Notes under the pieces: generated by a model | Told to the model about the DNA's origin: nothing | What the model saw: only the letters and a program-made list of their open reading frames with translations | Database searches by the model: none | Program-made: the position numbers and the translations under genes | Source: Zygnema cylindricum | Taxonomy: Eukaryota; Streptophyta; Zygnematophyceae; Zygnematales; Zygnemataceae | Length of the DNA: 64,000 nt | Assembly: GCA_037447655.1 (NCBI GenBank) | Contig: JBBHKE010000838.1 | Location: forward strand, 56,001-120,000 | Direction: 5' to 3' | Part shown: in pieces, positions 10,883-21,376 of the stretch | Numbering within the stretch: position 1 is the stretch's first letter | Layout: every line of letters starts with the position of its first letter

Positions 10883-11793
10883 GGGTGCGTCTCCGTGCAT
10901 TAAAGTATCTACTTTACTCTGTCGTTTTGACCCAAAACGCAGTTCCGTACGAAAAAAACTTTAGCCATACAAAAATATAAATTCTTTAAAATTACAGCAA
11001 ACGTCAAGTCGATACTTGGAGTGTACTTCATGTTTGTTGTCATGTTAACGAATTTTGGCGTTTTCCTTTTTTCGACCCCCCGGGCAAGAGAATTCAGCCC
11101 GTCAAAAAACTTCATAAAAAATTACCTCGCGACTTGATTTCAGGGAAAGTACCGCGCCAATGGCGAATGAAAAACGGTCCATGCACGCGCTACACGAGTG
11201 TGAAAATTTTAGGTCGATCAATGAAAATTAGAAATTGTCGCTTTGCGACCTATACGATTTTTTTTTTCATGGGTCTTTCGCTTTCAAGTTTCAACGTCAT
11301 TTCACAAAGGTCAAATCCGCGAGAGAGTAGCTTCTCTTCTTCTACCGTACGCTCTCCACCTACCGTACACTCTCTCCCACTTCCACCATCACGCTCCCTC
11401 ACACTCCATGTCTCACGTTGAACACTGATGGTCTGATGTGGTCTGATATCTACAATGTCACGGTCAACATTACGATGTCACGTCATGTCGCGGGAGTTGT
11501 GACACCATTTGTCATTGTAGGCGTGTACAGCCGTCGTTAGTTTTTGAGACGTCACCAATTGCCGCGTGTATTGTAGACGTTTACAACCGTCGTAGTTATT
11601 GCGTACGTCATCATATATAGTAAGTTTCGTAGTCGTTTCCGACCGTTGCAAGTTGTACCCACATCTACACCCGTCACATTCCAGAGTTCCGATTTCATTT
11701 TCGCACATAGGGACGCTTTTCAAAGTAGTACGGAACATTTCACTACAGTCCAAAAATACTTTTTCAAAGTATCGCCTACATGGGGCCGTGCCC
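10883..11793. mobile_element. PIF/Harbinger-like element, 911 bp, TSD TAA
   Basis: Imperfect termini GGGTGCGTCTCCGTG and CATGGGGCCGTGCCC are flanked by TAA on both sides (10880-10882 and 11794-11796). A related terminus with TTAGGGTATGTCTCCATG occurs at 19913. The interior has no intact transposase. The element occupies the dyad centre of the surrounding palindrome. Confidence 0.65.
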
Positions 11794-12184
11794 TAAGTTA
11801 ATATCCAACGTGCTCCCACCGTGGAGCTCACGTAACGACAAAAAGTGACTGTCTGTAACACTTTTATTTACATGTGGTTGCCGCAATTTTGTTACCGTAA
11901 ACCTTCGCCGACCGTGTGAATTGCTAATTTTATTATGACGGTCGACGTTCGCAAGCGCGGCAAAAGTTTAACCGGTTGAAACAATATTTTGAAAATCAAA
12001 GTTGTCTAACCGATTGACCGTCAAATTTAGACTCAACGGTACTTTACTTATACCAATGTGTACTTAGAACGCACATTTTTTGACAAAATGACGTAAGTGA
12101 CTGTGCCCAACCAAAAAAGTCATTGCCATGATCAATTCCCTTTATTTTATAACTAACAAGTTGCGACAACTGTACTGTACTATA

Positions 12185-12800
12185 CACCGCGAATTGTAAT
12201 TAGAGTAAAGAAAAATTAGAGTGAAAAAACATAAAAAAACAATTAGAGTTATGAACGCTAATTTGTGTGATAGAACTTTTTCGCAAAGGAAGTTTACTCT
12301 AATTTATTTAAGTACTCTATATTGGGTTATGTCGGCTATAATTATCCACGCTGTAATTACCAACACTAAACTACGTATTCGTACAAAAACCTATTAGTCC
12401 GTATAGTTTGACGTCATTATGACGTTAATACTATTTGTCGCGCTGAATGTCTATTAATGTTCACACTGACAAAGATGCTGTCGACGGACGAGAGTTATGC
12501 GAACGATTTTTTTTTTATGTGATTGATTTTTTTGTTTAGTCCGATTTCACGTGCGAGCCCGATTTTATTAAATCATTATTTGTACCTTTTTACTTATAAA
12601 AGTACAATTTTGCACGGTCGGATGTCGTCTGTACTCCACACTATTTAAATAGACCCTATATTATCATTTTTTAAGCTAATTAAACCTTACCTTAAATAGT
12701 ATAATGAAAAAATTAGAATCATTTACTCAATTTAAGGTGATAGAGTCGGAATTTAGGGCGACCGAATTAGCGTTATTTACTTTAGTTACGATTCGCGGTG
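12185..12800. mobile_element. TA-type MITE, 616 bp (CACCGCGAAT family)
   Basis: Termini CACCGCGAATTGTAATTAG and CGATTCGCGGTG are flanked by TA on both sides. The interior repeats the word AATTAGAGT. It is about as long as the copy at 43977-44591 (615 bp) and collinear with it in opposite orientation. TA duplication suggests Tc1/mariner-type mobilisation, which I infer because no transposase is present. Confidence 0.85.
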
Positions 12801-13062
12801 TATTGTAGGAATTTAAACTTGGTAGGAACATTCAAACAAAAATTGAATTCAATTGTGTTTTCAATCCGGTTTATAGCATTTCGATATATTCGAGGAAAAA
12901 AGGTGTTATTTATAAAGTATATAATTGTCCTGTATGAAGAAAAATAATTATTAGATTGGTTTACATTTTTGTATTTACATTCTTTTTTAAAACATAATTT
13001 TGTTGTCATGAGAGAATTCTAAGTAAATGAATTATCATAAAGGCTCAATGTTTATTTGACAG

Positions 13063-13411
13063 GGAAGTCACTGTCTGAATGTCATCAGTTAGTGTGCTTC
13101 AAGGTCCAACAGTTGATTTCTTTGAAACCTAGAGTTTTCATAAGATTTTTAGTGAGACAGTATAATTGTCCAAGTTGTGATAACATTTCTCATATTATTA
13201 CATATACATGCATTAGTTGTAAGAGATATGCCATGATGGACGATCAGGATTTGTCGTCAAGTGGATTAGACACAAGTACAGGCCAAACTGAAGCTTTTGG
13301 AAAATTTGGGCCAAGGAAAGGGGCCGCAACATCTGTGCCTGAAAGTGATGTCCCTATTCAATTTGAACGGGGAAAGCTAAGAAGAAGTAAAGAATACATG
13401 TATTTTGCATG
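13063..13411 (+). CDS. Predicted exon of an unrecognised gene (with 13568-13792)
   Basis: An acceptor-like TTTGACAG precedes 13063 and a donor GTAGTA follows 13411. ATG codons lie at 13233 and 13236, giving MMDDQDLSSSGLDTSTGQ, FGKFGPRKGAATSVPESDVP and RGKLRRSKEYMYFA. Joined to an acceptor at 13566-13567 (TTTCAAG), the frame continues without a stop into the next exon. That phase agreement is the main reason to believe in a real spliced gene. The product is hydrophilic and probably disordered, and I recognise no family. It may be a captured gene fragment, because it lies between a MITE and the RUP promoter. Confidence 0.4.
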
Positions 13412-13567
13412 GTAGTATCATCGTCGTGCTGCTTCATATATTTTATTTTTCATGTGTTCGCAAGCCTTTTTTTTCCCTGAACTTTCTTTTTCTATTATTT
13501 TGATTAGAAAGTTTTATTTATTAAAATCTTGAGACATCCTAATGTCTAATAAACATCATCTTTCAAG

Positions 13568-13792
13568 TGTACAGTCGCGGATGGTTAGTTTGGGTCTTGC
13601 AAAACCGAATGCAGCTAGGGCAGCTACTAATGGGAATCCTCCAGTCGTTCCCGTTGATCTTAAGAGAGTTGAAGCAATTTCGGCTGTTGCTATTGTTGAA
13701 GCTATGCCATCAGAGAGAAATGGATCCGCATATGTTGGAACAAGAAGGGCGGAGGTTGGGATGAGCGTTGAAGAGTTTGAGGAGAGTCAACA
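13568..13792 (+). CDS. Second predicted exon of the unrecognised gene
   Basis: In phase with 13411 this exon reads QSRMVSLGLAKPNAARA, then VPVDLKRVEAISAVAIVEAM and SAYVGTRRAEVGMSVEEFEE. It ends at a donor-like CAACA|GTACGT (GT at 13793). Codon choice and amino-acid composition look coding, with no low complexity. Sequence downstream to about 13960 quickly loses coding character and a third exon was not identified. The function is unknown and I do not propose one. Confidence 0.4.
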
Positions 13793-14159
13793 GTACGTCA
13801 GTAATAGTACGCTAACTTCAAAGACATTGCATCAACATCATGTGCATCATCTGGTATTAACAGTAATAGAAGTAATAGTGGTAAACGTCTGCGCCGAACA
13901 GGGTGTGCTGTGCCTCAACTTCCTCCTGACAACTTTTTCCTGAGGGGAAAAGTTGACGACGGTTTGGGCTGTACCGGTACGTTTACTCGAAATGCTTCGG
14001 CAAAATATGAGGCTCAACTAATCAGATGCGGCAAACCTCTTCACGCGCATGCAAGAAAGAGACCTCCACCGCTAAAAAACCGGACACATTTTTCCCGTGA
14101 CCCTCCAAAACAAGCTACCAAATCCCACGTATCACCGACGTCATACCGTTGACTACGCA

Positions 14160-15202
14160 CTTTGCTATTCTCGGGCAGACAAAAACATTTCACAAAAGAA
14201 ACAGATATTTGTTATTATTTGTCCTGTCCGTCTTTCCCTCCCGGTCTTCAACTAAAGATTCTTCCACATCAGCTCTCAACTAAAATCCTGCCACCTCATA
14301 CCACAAAATCCGTACCTCCAATCCCCAAGCCTCGTGGCCCCCAATATTTCCACAACTCGTCCCCTATTCAAAAATCTCCGATATTTCCCACGCCCTCGCG
14401 GCCAATTCCAAGCCGCGAGCCAAAAAGCTCGTCCTGCCGTCCTTCGGCCCTCCCTCTAGATTCGTGTAAATCCTCTCGACCATAGACGTTCCACCCGTCC
14501 GATTCGACGTCACAAAAATCTACTTACCCTTTGTACCCTCCAGTGTGAACGCATTAAATTCTTCGTACCTCCCATTGTAGAATCCCCCTCTAGAATCCGA
14601 TCCGCGCCGCCGGGCGCCTTGTGCGGTTTTTGGTCGGGCCACGTCGCGCGGCCGCGTGGCACTCGCGAAACGCCCGCTGACGCCAAAATTTACGCAACTT
14701 TTCGCGCCACTTTGCCCTAGCGGAAATCTCGAGGGGGGACGGACGACCGAGCCACGCGTCTTTGCGAGAGAGGGACAATCCGCGCTGGAATCGCAACTCT
14801 CCTACCTCGTACACTTCTCCCGTACAGCCGGAAGAGAGTGAGAGAGAGAGAGAGCGAGAGAGAGAGTAAGAGAGAGGAGAGAGAGGAAGAGAGAGAGGAA
14901 GAGAGGAAGAGAGAGGAAGAGAGAGGAAGAGAGGGAGAGAGAGGAAGAGAGAGGAAGAGAGGAGAGAGAGGAAGAGAGAGGAAGAGAGAGGAGAGAGGAA
15001 GAGAGAGAGGAAGAGAGAGGAGAGAGGAAGACGGACATGAAGGAGGGAAGAGAAAGGGGCTGGATCCTGTCGCCATGTGACAAGCGTAGCTCGCTGGGAA
15101 CATACTCTGGTGAGTGCTGGCAGGCGCTGGTAGATCAGAGAGACCGGGGGAGAGAGGGAGAGAGGGAGAGAGAGAGGTTTAACCAAGGCTACGAAAAGAC
15201 AC

Positions 15203-15269
<67 letters not shown>

Positions 15270-15300
15270 GAAGGAAGAAAAGTAGGTGAACAGTAACAAT
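14160..15300 (+). promoter_or_regulatory. Upstream region of RUP, pyrimidine- then GA-rich
   Basis: 14200-14590 is C/T-rich, and 14835-15030 is a long imperfect GA/GGAA purine tract. 15197-15265 is a nearly pure (GA)n run of about 70 bp. GA/CT microsatellites are common in plant promoters and 5' leaders. I could not fix a TATA box or start site. Several long Ser/Leu-rich frames on the minus strand here are by-products of the repeats and are not genes. Confidence 0.5.
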
Positions 15301-15304
15301 CCCA

Positions 15305-15672
15305 CATGCTGACACGTGGCTCCTTTTTGGACGCCTCTGAATGCAGCTTGCCTCGGAATCTCGTCCACCGCAGGTGGTGCCACGTGTCAACACCTCCAAG
15401 ACCCTCATGGCCGCAGAATGGATGCACATGAATGTCGCCACGTGTCCTGAAGACCAATCCGTGCCCTGCCTTCCCTCGGACGAGCCCGAAGCCTCCATGG
15501 ATGCTGACGTCATACTGTCACCTGGAGCCGCATTCGCCATCGGATCGCCTCCTGCCATGCTGGCGTGTGGTACGGAATCGTACGGAATGTGCAGCTGTAC
15601 GGTCTGCATCCGTCCGGGGAAAGGGGAGGGAGGGAGCGGCCGCGGATGCCAGGCCAGTGACGTCACGTGGGG
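15305..15672 (+). promoter_or_regulatory. Cluster of ACGT (HY5-type) elements before RUP
   Basis: There are three palindromic G-boxes CACGTG at 15313-15318, 15381-15386 and 15439-15444, a TGACGTCA at 15505-15512, and a composite TGACGTCACGTGG at 15658-15670. These are the classic sites of plant bZIP factors such as HY5, which in Arabidopsis activates RUP genes after UV-B. Five such sites in about 360 bp suggest this stretch is promoter or leader, although a frame stays open through it from 15341. Confidence 0.65.
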
Positions 15673-15811
15673 AGGCCCGGGCGAGGTCCGGGAACAGTGG
15701 GTGTGGGGGGGATGGGGAAAATGGATGAAAGGGGGAAAAGTGCACCCGGTGGAAAATAGCGTGGATAAGATTTTGACAGGTGTCACAGGTACAGAGGAGG
15801 GACAGGGGAAG

Positions 15812-17500
15812 ATGAGTCAGGGGGGAGAGAGGGCAGAGAGAGACTTGTTCCAAAAGGCCTTGGATTCGGACAGTGACGTGGAGGGGGAGGAGGGAGGGCA
15901 GGCAGGCTCGGAAGCGCGAGAGGTAGAGGATTCGGAAGGGGGAGAAGCAGAGGAATGGGGGTGGAAGACAGATTCTTGGAGAGCCATGGAGGCGGCGGTG
16001 GCGGCTGGAGAAAATGGGTTGAAGGGGTTGGGGATTGGGGCGTCGGAGAGGGAGGAGAGTGGGAGATGGGAGTGGAGATTTGAGGTGGAAGCTTCTTTGG
16101 GATCAGGTGACAGTTACTGTGGATCGTCAGATGTGATCGGGACCGTAGATTTCGATCTAGCGGGAGAGTTTTTCGCCACGGGGGGAATTGCGAGGAAGGT
16201 TCGGATCTATTCCATGGCGGCAGTTTTGGATTGGTCGGCGGAGCTGAGGTTGGAGAGAGAGAGGAGGGAAAGGAGGAAGTGGGGAAGTAGGATGCTGGAC
16301 GGGGAAAGAGAGGTGGGAGACGGAGAGGAAGAGAGAGACCTGGATCGCAGCGATGAGGAGGATTGGTTGGACGAGGAAGATGACGAGCTTATTGAACGGA
16401 GACGGAATGAGAGGAAACAGGCTTCGAGAAAACGGAAAATGGATAATCTCAGTTCCATAGGACGGCCGGGGACACCTTTGATAGAGAGAGAAGCCGCGGC
16501 TCAAGCGACTATTTGTACCCCGGCAAAACTAAGCAGTGTAAAATGGGTTCCCGGAGGATCCTCTCGAATCGCCTGCGGAGACTACGACGGAGTTGTCGCA
16601 GAATGGGATTTGGAGAAAGGATTGACAGTTTGTGAAAGAGATGAGCACTCGGGGCAGAGAGTTTGGAGCATTGACTACGCTCAACGGACAAACATGTGTG
16701 CTTCAGCTTCGGACGACGGAACGGTACGACTTTGGGGAGCGAACATGGAACAGAGTGCGGCAGTTTTGAAAACTCCATCTGCTAGAGCGGTTTGTTGTGC
16801 CGAGTTTAATCCCGCTGCGGATCATTTGTTAGCAATAGCGAGTGCCGAGAGAGGAGGAGTTCATCTTTACGATTTGCGCCAAATGAGCGAACCCATTGAG
16901 AGTTATTTTGGACATTCCAGGACAGCCAGTTATGTTCGATTTATGGGACCTTCTTTGTTGGTTTCCGCATCCATTGATAGTACGATACAGTTGTGGGACG
17001 TGACGTCTTCGATGAGAAGACCGGTGAGCGATGTGAGAAAAGGACCGGCGACTGGAGGGAGACATCCGGTGCCCTCGGCAGTAGTGGGAGGAGGAGGAGG
17101 AGGGAAGGGTGATACAAATGGGAATATGACACCTGAAGGAAGAGGAGGAGGAGGAGGAGAGGACCAAAACAAGCCAGTGGCGATTCTCAAGGAGCATCAT
17201 AATGTGAGAAATTTTGTGGGATTGGCCGTGAAAGGATCGAGTGCGGGAGGATTAGTCGCCTGTGGATCGGAAACGAACGAAGTTGTAGTTTACGAATATT
17301 CGAAACAAGCTGATTCGGGGAAACACATTCTTTCTTTACCTTTTTCCGCCTCGGGCAGCCAAGCACCTGCCCGGGCCAATCAGAGAGGGCCATTTGTAAG
17401 TGCAGTTTGTTGGAGACAAGAGCCGGAGGATTGTACTCTGGTGGCAGCAAATTCGGAAGGGCTGGTGAGAGTTATAGTGGGGAAACAGGAGGTTGTTTAG
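15812..17500 (+). CDS. RUP: RUP-type WD40 repressor of UV-B photomorphogenesis
   Basis: The product is a seven-bladed WD40 protein of the RUP/COP1/SPA group, apparently encoded without introns. Signatures in order: VIGTVDF...FFATGGIARKVRIY, CTPAKLSSVKW, CGDYDGVVAEWDL, ERDEHSGQRVWSIDYA, SASDDGTVRLWG, NVRNFVGLAVKG, ACGSETNEVVVYEY and FVSAVCWR near the end. ATGGIARK and ERDEH separate RUP from COP1 and SPA, and no RING or kinase-like domain is present. In flowering plants RUP proteins push UVR8 back to its inactive dimer and help CUL4-DDB1 degrade HY5. Oddities are an acidic N-terminus, a charged insertion of about 90 residues (about 16230-16505) after the first blade, and a Gly-rich loop (about 17085-17160). 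I prefer the ATG at 15812. The frame is open back to an ATG at 15341, but that would place the G-box cluster inside the gene. Confidence 0.88.
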   Translation: MSQGGERAERDLFQKALDSDSDVEGEEGGQAGSEAREVEDSEGGEAEEWGWKTDSWRAMEAAVAAGENGLKGLGIGASEREESGRWEWRFEVEASLGSGDSYCGSSDVIGTVDFDLAGEFFATGGIARKVRIYSMAAVLDWSAELRLERERRERRKWGSRMLDGEREVGDGEEERDLDRSDEEDWLDEEDDELIERRRNERKQASRKRKMDNLSSIGRPGTPLIEREAAAQATICTPAKLSSVKWVPGGSSRIACGDYDGVVAEWDLEKGLTVCERDEHSGQRVWSIDYAQRTNMCASASDDGTVRLWGANMEQSAAVLKTPSARAVCCAEFNPAADHLLAIASAERGGVHLYDLRQMSEPIESYFGHSRTASYVRFMGPSLLVSASIDSTIQLWDVTSSMRRPVSDVRKGPATGGRHPVPSAVVGGGGGGKGDTNGNMTPEGRGGGGGEDQNKPVAILKEHHNVRNFVGLAVKGSSAGGLVACGSETNEVVVYEYSKQADSGKHILSLPFSASGSQAPARANQRGPFVSAVCWRQEPEDCTLVAANSEGLVRVIVGKQEVV

Positions 17501-18190
17501 AAGAAACCTTTAGGAAAAAAATTGACTTAACCTAAGACCAGATTTACAGAGAAACCAAAGGGAATTGACGTACAAAGGATATTAGGATTGAAATCCAGAT
17601 TCATTTTTTTTGTTTTTTTGTTTGTTTGCTTTTGTTTTCTTTTGTTACTTAGAGTTGGCTTCCTTTGGGATAATGGTGGAGGTAGAGATTGTTGTATATG
17701 GCGCTGTCGCCAATCTTTTTCAGTCTTTTAATTTTCTTTTGTTAGGGAGGAGACTTTATTGTTTGTGTTACTCCTTTTTTTGTCTCCTCCTGAAAGAATT
17801 GTATAGTTACGCTTTGGAACAATATAGAGGCTCTGGGTTACATTTTGTAGATGTTTTTCGGGTAGTCGTTTATAGAAGCTCTCACTAAAACACATACAAG
17901 ATTTCTTGCTTTTGTCATTTTTTTGGGAGTGGAGAAATCAGTGATCCTGAATTTCGCTTCGATTCGGATGTTACAGTTGTACCTTCTGATTTTTCTGGTG
18001 ATCCTAAGCCGATGGGTGGATGGACAAATAATAAAGGTTTTGCTCTTTGTGAAACTCTTTTGTACTTGTTCAAAAAGGCAAATACAAGAAGTTAAACTGT
18101 ACATACATGTGTCATTTTTCTCTGACAATGGAATAAAGTGTGCTATTTGGATTCCAATGCGTCTTTTTGCGAGTTTGAATGTGTTTTAAT
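17501..18190 (+). other. Probable 3' UTR of RUP and following spacer
   Basis: T-rich sequence directly after the stop. AATAAA-type signals occur at about 18026 (AATAATAAAGG) and 18131 (GGAATAAAG). A short hydrophobic frame near 17610 lacks coding composition. A transcript end somewhere in this stretch is likely but cannot be placed exactly. Confidence 0.4.
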
Positions 18191-19466
18191 GGTTGATGTT
18201 TGATAAATTCCTCTGGGATTTGAGACATTTGATTGGTAGAATTAGTTCTTTATCTAGATATAGTTTTCATAGCAAACTTACTTTTTTGTTACTGCTGCAC
18301 GTCACAGCAAATGATTTTTATGGAGAAGATGGAAAGGCAAATGGTTTCGAAAGAAATGGTGTAGGGATAGTGGCTATTGTCCTAGAATTTGCAAATTACA
18401 GTCTGGATTGCGCCATTTCTTGTCTTCTGTTACAGTCTTATGATTGTAGACTTATGTGTTAGATAAGAACACTGAATTGCTTACACTTGGATTGAATGTC
18501 ATGTTGTCAATCTCAGGCTGTTTTGTAAAGATACTTTTAAAGTGCTCATCTGCACTGGAATGTGTTGCTCAAACTTTTGCAAGTCAAGACATTGAAACGA
18601 TGTCGAGGGAAACAGCCTACATAGCCGGTCACTTGAAATTTTGAAGCAAGGAAAGGCTTGGATTATATTTCATAATACTGAAAGAAACCCGTTTTTCCTT
18701 TTCATGATATCATTCATTTTCCTGAATATAACATTGAACCAATGTAATGCCTTTACAACTCTTATTTCTTTGCCTTCACAGCACGAATCAGCAATAATGT
18801 CCCTCGTTCCACAATTCCAAGCGTCTCAATTTTGAATGATACCGAGAAATGTCAAATAGAGTGAAGATCAAATACATTCTGAAGTTAATATTAACAACCA
18901 ATGTCTTTTCGAGCGCATCACTGTCGCAGAATAACTTTGGCAAACCAATGTTATCGGCTCAAAAGTGTTCTTCACTAAATTTATCGGTTGTGTTTCTCTG
19001 GGAATATGTACTTTGTAGTTTTTATATTCAGGAAAATTACGCCCTGTGCAAATAACAACTCCAGTCAGGATTGATTGAGCCACTTTACCTGCAAAAACTC
19101 CGACCAATATACAACAGTGGATTCCTTCCACTCTCAAAGGGAGGTTTGGCTCACTAAAGACCAGAGTTGAAAATGAGTTAAGCTGAGAGTGAAAAACGCT
19201 TGCTTTTACAAAGCTGTTCCACTATCTTACACTGGAAGGAAATTTTACGATAGAAAAGAAAGCAAACAGCCATATGTAGGCTGCAATTGCATCAAATCAG
19301 CGTATCAATGTATCTGCCAGAAAAGCCGAGCATATTGTAAGAGAATCAATCAGCGTCCTCAAAGCGTCAGCCAATCGTTGTGATCCGCATGTCCCCTTCA
19401 TGCTTCATACCTTCATCTGACTAAACCCTGATCAGCTAACGGGCGTGATTATGCACACTGCTATGT
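18191..19466. other. Spacer, nothing recognised
   Basis: About 1.3 kb of AT-rich sequence on both strands with only short frames, no terminal repeats and no convincing splice-site series. It may include untranslated or intronic parts of a neighbouring transcript. Confidence 0.35.
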
Positions 19467-19724
19467 ATGGATAACCTAATTCCGACGGCGGCTGAAATAT
19501 TTGGTGGCGTGGGAGTCACTTTGAACGAGTTTCTCCGTACCTGTGGTGTTCTTTCGAGAGTAGGGGCCGCCCTCCCGCTTCCATCCTTCATTTTATTGTC
19601 AGGGTTTATGCGTGGCTTTATAGCGTGGAAGCTTCTAGGCCTCTTCGATCTGCTATGGCTCGTATGGATCGTCGATGTGTTTCGGAAATCCCTCAGCGTG
19701 TGCGACCGAGCATCAGGTATTTGA
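19467..19724 (+). CDS. Possible small membrane-type ORF (85 aa)
   Basis: The frame starts at an ATG within CTATGTATGGATAAC and encodes a small protein with a long hydrophobic segment (FILLSGFMRGFIAWKLLGLF). The region is GC-richer than its surroundings, which is the only support. I recognise no family and see no signal that fixes the start. It may be a random frame. Confidence 0.2.
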   Translation: MDNLIPTAAEIFGGVGVTLNEFLRTCGVLSRVGAALPLPSFILLSGFMRGFIAWKLLGLFDLLWLVWIVDVFRKSLSVCDRASGI

Positions 19725-19789
19725 GAATTTCATAACACTGCTTTTAAAAAGTTATTTATCCACGTGGAATTTTGTTACACTGAAAAATG

Positions 19790-20699
19790 GTAATAGTGTT
19801 GATAACACTATATCGGCGTCCCGAAATTAATGCCCTTGAACCTAAAATAAAATAAATAACACTATTTTGTTTACGCTAATTTAGGAACGGTTCGATTAGT
19901 GTCAAGTTCTGTTAGGGTATGTCTCCATGTGCATAAGTAAGGGTTTTATTCTGTCGTTTTCCTGTAAAACTTAGCGCCGTACTGCCTAAGTTCCAACCGT
20001 ACGAAGGAAATGCAAATTTGTAGAGTACAATTTGCGTCATCCTCGAACTTAGGATGTACGAAAAATTGTCGTCTTGTGTTTTTCAACCCACTTCGACGAC
20101 AAAAAACGTCATCTTCAACCTTATCTTTAAAACACATTGGCAATGTGTTTTAAAACTAGGGATTTTCTATAAACAAATGAGAACATATATTCGCACGTGC
20201 CGTAATTTTCGAAAATTTTCATACAATTTCCAAGGACAAAGAAAAGTATAGAATTTGCTATATTTTGTCCGTTTGCGTTCAACACGACGAAGAAAAGTAC
20301 ACAGTTTGTTTGGTTTAGTCCGTTTTCGTCCTGTTTTGATTTTTTTTTTGCAGGGGTCTCGAAATTCCAACGCTATCTCACGTCGACCGGACGGGAGACA
20401 CGAAGGCAAAGCGCATCTTCTTCAACCGTGAAACTGCACAGGATGGAAGGCGGTACGTCTACAATGTCGCGGTAAGACATGCGACGTCACAAGCTGTTCC
20501 AAAAAATAACGTGCGATAACACATATTGTAGACGTTGATAGTCGTCACAGGTATTGTCGACGTATGCAATCGTCACAAACGTAAGTTACGATTACATTCT
20601 TACACATAGGGATACTTGAAAACCGGTTCCGACGGATCCGCGTTAAAATACAAAGTAAGTTCGCTAAGTTACAAGTACATGGGGTCATTCCTTTATCCT
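19790..20699. repeat. Transposon-derived mosaic (Harbinger-like terminus at 19913)
   Basis: 19913 onward reads TTAGGGTATGTCTCCATG, like the left end of the 10883 element, and shares the TCTGTCGTTTT word downstream. 20400-20600 also resembles 11440-11640 in layout. The right terminus near 20680 is not clear. No gene is visible. Confidence 0.45.
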
Positions 20700-21376
20700 G
20701 GAGGATTGTAAATAGTGTAGTGTACGAAATATGTCATTTTGTACAGCAAATGCTCGTTTTAAAAGTATAGCAAAAGTGTCAGGTGACGGTGTCGACGCGT
20801 TTGAAAGTGAGTGGCGCCGATATGGAAAAGCGTACTCATATTTGCTTCATAGTAAAGAAGGGGGAAAAAAGCGGGAAACACTTCTAACATGTTCAAAAGT
20901 GAAGTATGTGGACACAAGTTGTAGTTGTTACTCTATTCGAACGTGATTCCAACTAGTGTAGTGTCGTGTGTGTTAATTAGAGTTAAATTTTTTGCTGGCT
21001 TTGGGTCCTTGAACCCAAAATAGAGTTAGCAACACTACTCGTACTTTACACATAAGTTGTCCACAATAATAGATACTCACAATGTAGTTTTCCTTTAGGG
21101 TACGCAATTTTTTACTGTATTTGTACTTGTTGTTCCGTTAAATGTCTTATGTTGGATTGTCCTTGTTTTTGTGTCACTTTCTTTGCACTATTTTCCCTTT
21201 AAGTTTGCTTCTACCGCGTGTTCAGTTTGGCAGTCTCGTTTTTGCCTTTTTTTTTGTTCCGATGTCGCCACAATTCGATATCGCGGAACTCTTTGCAAGG
21301 TCCGATACGCACGATCGAAAGGATCTGCGATATTCAACAATATCGCGTGAAAATCTTGCATGTTGGTACAAAACAG
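20700..21376. repeat. Repeat family R1, copy 2 (most complete)
   Basis: This copy is collinear with 25559-26109 across the whole stretch and with 8478-8784 in its first part. Shared words include TCAGGTGACGGTGTCGACGC, TTGCTTCATAGTAAAGAAGG, AATAGAGTTAGCAACACTAC and TATCGCGGAACTCTTTGCAAG. A further fragment at about 23540-23642 is cut by a hAT-type end. Short frames inside are conserved only as DNA. Confidence 0.65.

Larger units (their letters stand above)
10148..12140. mobile_element. Foldback-type palindrome with two nested elements
   Basis: Left arm 10148-10494 and right arm 11797-12140 are inverted repeats of about 345 bp, starting GGGAATTGATCATGG and ending CCATGATCAATTCCC. Between them, at the centre, sit a TTAA-flanked element (10496-10878) and a TAA-flanked element (10883-11793). 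Removing both leaves an almost perfect hairpin centred on TTAACTTAA. Long arms suggest a foldback or Mutator-type element. I could not find a convincing outer target duplication. Confidence 0.75.

Noticed and set aside
12185-12800. Possible CRISPR-like repetition of AATTAGAGT words in MITEs
   Set aside because: Irregular spacing, no equal-length spacers, and clear transposon termini with TA flanks in a eukaryotic context.
14590-15786. A 398-codon minus-strand frame rich in Ser/Leu
   Set aside because: It is the reverse reading of the GA-rich tracts upstream of RUP. Low complexity only, no domain, and it overlaps a well-supported gene on the other strand.
15341-15811. Treating the first 157 codons of the open RUP frame as certain protein
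   Set aside because: They contain the ACGT-element cluster, show no similarity I recognise, and a better start with acidic N-terminus follows at 15812. Left as an alternative.
17610-17888. Hydrophobic 92-codon frame after RUP
   Set aside because: T-rich 3' region; composition explained by poly-T, no conserved motif.
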